Shown here: piece after piece, positions 6,062 to 8,758 of the stretch
How the letters are laid out: each line of letters opens with the position of its first letter
Position numbering within the stretch: position 1 is the first letter of the stretch
Source: Clostridiales bacterium UBA7103
GTDB taxonomy: Bacteria; Bacillota; Clostridia; Oscillospirales; Oscillospiraceae
NCBI GenBank assembly: GCA_002493305.1
Contig: DKYJ01000056.1
Location: forward strand, 65,118-73,875
Reading direction: 5' to 3'
DNA: 8,758 nucleotides
Notes under the pieces: generated by a model
The model's input: only the letters and a program-made list of their open reading frames with translations
Databases searched by the model: none
Told to the model about the DNA's origin: nothing
Program-made: the position numbers and the translations under genes

Positions 6062-7188
6062 TAGTCAGTATATACTCTCGGCACACGCTTTGAGACGGAG
6101 CAAAGCAGCTCATAGGGTATTGTCTGCGCGGCGGCGGAGAGCTTATATATATCGCTGCGCTCACCGAAAATCTCAACCTCCATACCCACATCGGCCTTTG
6201 GAAGCTCACTCAAGTCCACCATGCACATATCCATGCATATGGTGCCCCGTTGGGGAGCAAAGCCGCCCGCCACGGCGAAGCTGCACTTGTTGGAGATTAG
6301 CCGCGGCAGACCGTCAGCGTAACCAATTGCGAGCACGCCCATGCGGCTGCGCCTGTCGGTGATGTAGCGCCGCCCATAGCTGACAGAGGTGCCCGGCTCG
6401 TAAAACTTAATAGTGCTGACGGTGGTGACAAGGCGCATGCAGGGCTTGAGGCCGAGCTTGCCGCCGTCCCCATAGCCATAGAGCAGCAGGCCGGGGCGAA
6501 CCATATCCAGCGCCATCTCGGGGTAATTCACCGTCGCGCCGCTGTTGGCACAGTGGCGCAGCTTAAACTCAATGCCGCCGCGCTCCTTCACCGCCGCGAT
6601 AACCGCCATGAACAGCTCAAACTGCTTGAGCGTATATTCCCGGCTCTCCTCGTCCGGCTCGTCGGAGACGGAGAAATGGGTGTAAATCCCCTCCGGCTCG
6701 AGGGCGGGCAGGCGGCAGCTCTGAATGACGTTGTCAACGCCCTCATCGAACATTCCGCCCGCGCAGAGAAAGCCGAGGCGGGACATGCCGGTGTCAAGCT
6801 TAATATGTATCTTCAGGCTCTTGCCCAGAGCATCTGCGGCGGCAGAGTACTCAAGGGCCTTTGCAAGGCAGGTGACGGTCTGCGTCAGGTTCTCGTCGAT
6901 GAGCGTCTGCGTGTACTCGGCGGGGGTGTGCCCCAGAATAAGAATGGGCATGGTGATGCCGCCGCACCGCAGCTCCAGCGCCTCATCAAGACAGGAGACG
7001 GCAAGATAGTCCGCTCCCGCGCTTTGCAGCAGGCGGGAAACAGGCAATGAGCCATGGCCGTAAGCGTCCGCCTTCACGACGCCGAGAAAGCGGCAGCCCT
7101 CCGGAAGGGAGGCGCGGATAGCCCTGTAATTATGCAGAATATTATTGAGGCTTATTTCAGCCCAAGTTCTCTTTTGCAGATCGTTCAT
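6061..7188 (-). CDS. alr: Alanine racemase
   Basis: This PLP-dependent fold-type III enzyme interconverts L- and D-alanine and supplies D-alanine for peptidoglycan. It has 375 residues, normal length. The N-terminal TIM barrel carries VVKADAYGHG with the PLP lysine Lys39, IKLDTGMSRLGF with Lys130 (position of the carbamylated lysine) and Arg137, YTHFSVSDE with His171, HCANSGAT (212-219) and RPGLLLYGYG with Arg231. The C-terminal beta domain has the catalytic tyrosine in SVSYGRRY (Tyr271), GTICMDM (315-321) and the closing YELLCSVSKRVPRVY block. Its ATG overlaps the stop codon of the upstream lipoprotein gene by one base (TAATG), so translation is probably coupled; an AAAGGA stretch lies about 12 bp before it. 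It is expressed from the promoter at 7802-7830. All key residues are present. Confidence 0.97.
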   Translation of the reverse strand: MNDLQKRTWAEISLNNILHNYRAIRASLPEGCRFLGVVKADAYGHGSLPVSRLLQSAGADYLAVSCLDEALELRCGGITMPILILGHTPAEYTQTLIDENLTQTVTCLAKALEYSAAADALGKSLKIHIKLDTGMSRLGFLCAGGMFDEGVDNVIQSCRLPALEPEGIYTHFSVSDEPDEESREYTLKQFELFMAVIAAVKERGGIEFKLRHCANSGATVNYPEMALDMVRPGLLLYGYGDGGKLGLKPCMRLVTTVSTIKFYEPGTSVSYGRRYITDRRSRMGVLAIGYADGLPRLISNKCSFAVAGGFAPQRGTICMDMCMVDLSELPKADVGMEVEIFGERSDIYKLSAAAQTIPYELLCSVSKRVPRVYTD

Positions 7189-7742
7189 TATTTCCAGTCC
7201 TTTATTTCACAGCTGACGGTGACCCGCCCCTCGCTTATAAGCTCCGCCTTTACAGGCACGCCCGCATCAAACCACACCACGGCGCTGAGTGTATCGCTGG
7301 GCAGGAGCTTGACGGCGTTGAGGCCGCCCTCCTCCCAAAAGCTGTCCGCGTGGGCGGAGCACATGGCCTCCACCAGCATGGGCAGGGCGGTCATGGGGCT
7401 GAGCCCGTAATCGTCAAGCCTGCCGGTGTCCAGCATTATGCCCTCATACTCAACGGCCGTGCCGCCGCCGGAGACGCGGGCACGGATACCCTCGACCATT
7501 TTCGGCTCAAGCACCGTGACAAGGCAGCCGTCCCCGTCCTTCTCGTAGGCGAGGGTGAAGTCCACATTCTTGTCCTCGTATATGGCCGTGAGCGCCGCCG
7601 TAAACTCAAGGCTGCTGCGCTCGGACAGCTCCGAAGAAAAAGCCTCAAACTCTTTTTTTGCCGAGCCGCTGCCGCAGGCGGTGAGCAGCAGGGACAGCGC
7701 GGCTATGAGCAAAAGACAGACACGCTTCTTAAAACGCTTCAT
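7188..7742 (-). CDS. Predicted lipoprotein of unknown function, first gene of the alr operon
   Basis: The 184-residue product has a lipoprotein signal: basic n-region MKRFKKR, hydrophobic core VCLLLIAALSLLL and lipobox LTAC with Cys23 as the predicted lipidated residue. The mature chain is therefore expected on the outer face of the cytoplasmic membrane. After a short GSGSAKK linker it continues with an acidic, serine- and glutamate-rich helix (EFEAFSSELSERSS), then alternating strand-like segments (LEFTAALTAIYEDKNVDFTLAYEKDG and others) and ends RVTVSCEIKDWK. The strand-rich layout recalls outer-surface lipoproteins with LolA/LppX-like folds, but this is only an impression and I recognise no named family. 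The ATG at 7742 has GGAGG (7749-7753) 6 bp upstream. It is coupled to alr by a TAATG overlap, which hints at a cell-envelope role. Confidence 0.88.
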   Translation of the reverse strand: MKRFKKRVCLLLIAALSLLLTACGSGSAKKEFEAFSSELSERSSLEFTAALTAIYEDKNVDFTLAYEKDGDGCLVTVLEPKMVEGIRARVSGGGTAVEYEGIMLDTGRLDDYGLSPMTALPMLVEAMCSAHADSFWEEGGLNAVKLLPSDTLSAVVWFDAGVPVKAELISEGRVTVSCEIKDWK

Positions 7743-7801
7743 GGTATACCTCCAAATTTCTCATTTGCAGCATACCATATGCGCGCTGATGCCTTTTCAT
7801 T

Positions 7802-7830
7802 ATTATAATCACCGCGCCGCGAATAGTCAA
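7802..7830 (-). promoter_or_regulatory. Strong sigma-A promoter of the lipoprotein-alr operon
   Basis: On the minus strand there is a -35 box TTGACT (7825-7830), a 17-bp spacer and a perfect -10 box TATAAT (7802-7807). The predicted start near 7795 gives a leader of about 53 nt. Confidence 0.9.
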
Positions 7831-7863
7831 ATCAGAATTTTGTAACAAAATACAAAAAAGCGC

Positions 7864-7892
7864 TTGAAAATTTGTGTATTATGTGATAGCAT
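7864..7892 (+). promoter_or_regulatory. Promoter of the pheS T-box leader
   Basis: There is a -35 box TTGAAA (7864-7869), a 17-bp spacer and a -10 box TAGCAT (7887-7892) extended by TG at 7884-7885. The predicted start near 7899 is immediately ahead of T-box Stem I. The promoter is back to back with that of the lipoprotein-alr operon, with about 33 bp between the two -35 boxes. Confidence 0.75.
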
Positions 7893-7899
7893 AAGTGCG

Positions 7900-8122
7900 C
7901 TGAGAACGGGAAAATAGCACCTGCTGCGGCTTTAAGAGAACGGGGGTCACCGGCTGAAAGCCCCCTAAGCCGCCTGTGCTTGGTTCGCCCGGGAGCTCCG
8001 GCCAATCCCCGGCGTCAGGGCGCGTTAAGCCCAAAGAGCGCGGCGCAGTGCGCCGAATTCGGGTGGTACCGCGGAAGTATAGCTTTCGTCCCTTTTTGTT
8101 GGAGAGGACGGGGGCATTTTTT
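7900..8122 (+). promoter_or_regulatory. T-box riboswitch (tRNA-Phe sensing) controlling pheS
   Basis: Uncharged tRNA-Phe is expected to bind this leader and favour antitermination. Stem I: CGGG (7907-7910) with CCCG (7988-7991); the specifier loop, where TTC at 7984-7986 (a Phe codon) is followed by a purine; AGCAC (7916-7920) with GTGCT (7976-7980); GCGGCTT (7926-7932) with AAGCCGC (7967-7973); an AG-rich bulge AAGAGAA (7934-7940); GGGGG (7942-7946) with CCCCC (7961-7965); and a terminal loop with the GNUG motif GCTG (7953-7956). Stem III is CGGCGC/GCGCCG (8041-8055). The T-box GGGTGGTACCGCGG is at 8061-8074; the bulge TGGT matches an NCCA end with discriminator A, as expected for tRNA-Phe. 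Antiterminator pairs are GGG (8061-8063) with CCC (8090-8092) and GCGGAAG (8071-8077) with CTTTCGT (8083-8089). Confidence 0.96.
8082..8122 (+). terminator. Regulated terminator of the pheS T-box leader
   Basis: GCTTTCGTCC (8082-8091) pairs with GGACGGGGGC (8106-8115) over 10 bp including three G-U pairs, with a 14-nt loop, then A and six Ts (8117-8122). It shares 8083-8091 with the antiterminator, so the two folds exclude each other. Confidence 0.9.
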
Positions 8123-8149
8123 ATTTTTGTCAGAGTAGAGGAGAAGCGT

Positions 8150-8758
8150 ATGAAAGAGCTTATGCAGGGGCTGAGAGAGGCCTCGATCAAGGCGATCGTC
8201 GAGTGCGACAATGCCGAGCTGCTTGAAAATCTGAGGGTCAAATATCTGGGCAAAAAGGGCGAGCTGACGGCGATCCTGCGTCAGATGGGCAAGCTCTCTG
8301 CCGAGGAGCGACCCGTGATGGGTCAGCTTGCAAACCAGCTGCGTGAGGACATTGAGAGCGCGATAGAGCGCCGCCGTCAGGAGCTGTCCTCCGCAATGCT
8401 GGAGATGAAGCTCCAGCGGGAGACTGTGGACGTGACCATGCCCGCTGTGAAGAGCGTGGTTGGTCATAAGCACCCCATGTACAACGTCCTTGACCAGATA
8501 AAGGACATTTTTGTGGGCATGGGCTTTGAAATAGTGGACGGGCCGGAGGTAGAGCTTGCCGACTATAACTTTACTAAGCTGAACATTGACGAGGGGCACC
8601 CCTCCCGCGAGTGGACGGACACCTTTTATTTCAAGGACGACAGCAGCATCCTCCTGCGCACCCAGACCTCGCCCATGCAGATACACGCCATGGAGAGCAG
8701 AGAGCTGCCTATCCGCATCATCGCTCCGGGGCGTGTCTACCGCAAGGACGAGGTGGAC
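8150..8758 (+). CDS. pheS: Phenylalanyl-tRNA synthetase alpha subunit, N-terminal part (gene runs off the window)
   Basis: This is the catalytic alpha chain of the heterotetrameric synthetase that charges tRNA-Phe in the cytoplasm. The first 203 residues are open to the window edge. Residues about 1-90 form the N-terminal coiled-coil arm that contacts tRNA, with KYLGKKGELTAIL in the conserved position. The class II catalytic domain begins near GHKHPMYNVLDQIKDIFVGMGFE and continues with DGPEVE, DYNFTKLNIDEGHPSREWTDTFY, LLRTQTSPMQIHAM and APGRVYRKDEVD (class II motif 2 region). The ATG at 8150 has GAGGAG (8138-8143) 6 bp upstream. It is controlled by the T-box directly before it. pheT normally follows and is expected beyond the right edge. 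Confidence 0.97.
   Translation, partial: MKELMQGLREASIKAIVECDNAELLENLRVKYLGKKGELTAILRQMGKLSAEERPVMGQLANQLREDIESAIERRRQELSSAMLEMKLQRETVDVTMPAVKSVVGHKHPMYNVLDQIKDIFVGMGFEIVDGPEVELADYNFTKLNIDEGHPSREWTDTFYFKDDSSILLRTQTSPMQIHAMESRELPIRIIAPGRVYRKDEVD

Noticed and set aside
8015..8686. 223-codon minus-strand frame across the T-box and pheS
   Set aside because: It is antisense to pheS and the T-box; no family resemblance and no start signal.
1..8758. Mobile elements, CRISPR arrays, phage or toxin-antitoxin genes, defence systems
   Set aside because: None found; every gene of substance is a core-type gene or a lone unknown, and no terminal inverted repeats, transposase motifs or spaced direct repeats were seen.

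Overview
The window looks like ordinary chromosomal core sequence from an anaerobic Bacillota organism, most likely a class Clostridia gut bacterium. That placement rests on the CIRCE-controlled groESL operon, a T-box leader in front of pheS, strong GGAGG-type ribosome binding sites, sigma-A-like promoters and a stand-alone ProX editing enzyme. An Oscillospiraceae/Ruminococcaceae-like origin would fit the GC-rich coding sequence and gene content, but this is inference. I see no mobile element, CRISPR array, tRNA/rRNA gene, prophage gene or broken gene.

Left part (1-2839, minus strand): the start of groEL, complete groES with promoter and an extended CIRCE operator, then a two-gene unit made of a THUMP-domain 23S rRNA guanine-N2 methyltransferase and a diacylglycerol/lipid kinase-family protein. 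The methyltransferase has a good promoter and a leader containing a long imperfect hairpin.

Middle part (about 2986-6061, plus strand): an uncharacterised 177-residue protein with its own promoter, a CstA-family peptide/pyruvate transporter with markedly translation-optimised codon use and a textbook terminator, and a ProX (YbaK-type) prolyl-tRNA editing protein. A hairpin that can work in both directions separates ProX from the convergent alanine racemase gene.

Right part: a lipoprotein of unknown function and alanine racemase form a coupled minus-strand operon (TAATG overlap) driven from a near-consensus promoter. Back to back with it lies the promoter and complete T-box riboswitch of pheS (Phe specifier TTC, T-box bulge TGGT, mutually exclusive antiterminator and terminator). 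The window ends inside pheS.

Functionally this is housekeeping: protein folding, rRNA modification, lipid phosphorylation, nutrient uptake, tRNA proofreading, cell-wall D-alanine supply and tRNA-Phe charging. No convincing new multi-gene system is visible. The items most worth following up are the unknown protein beside cstA, the unknown lipoprotein coupled to alr, the expression signature of cstA, and the leader hairpin of the methyltransferase.
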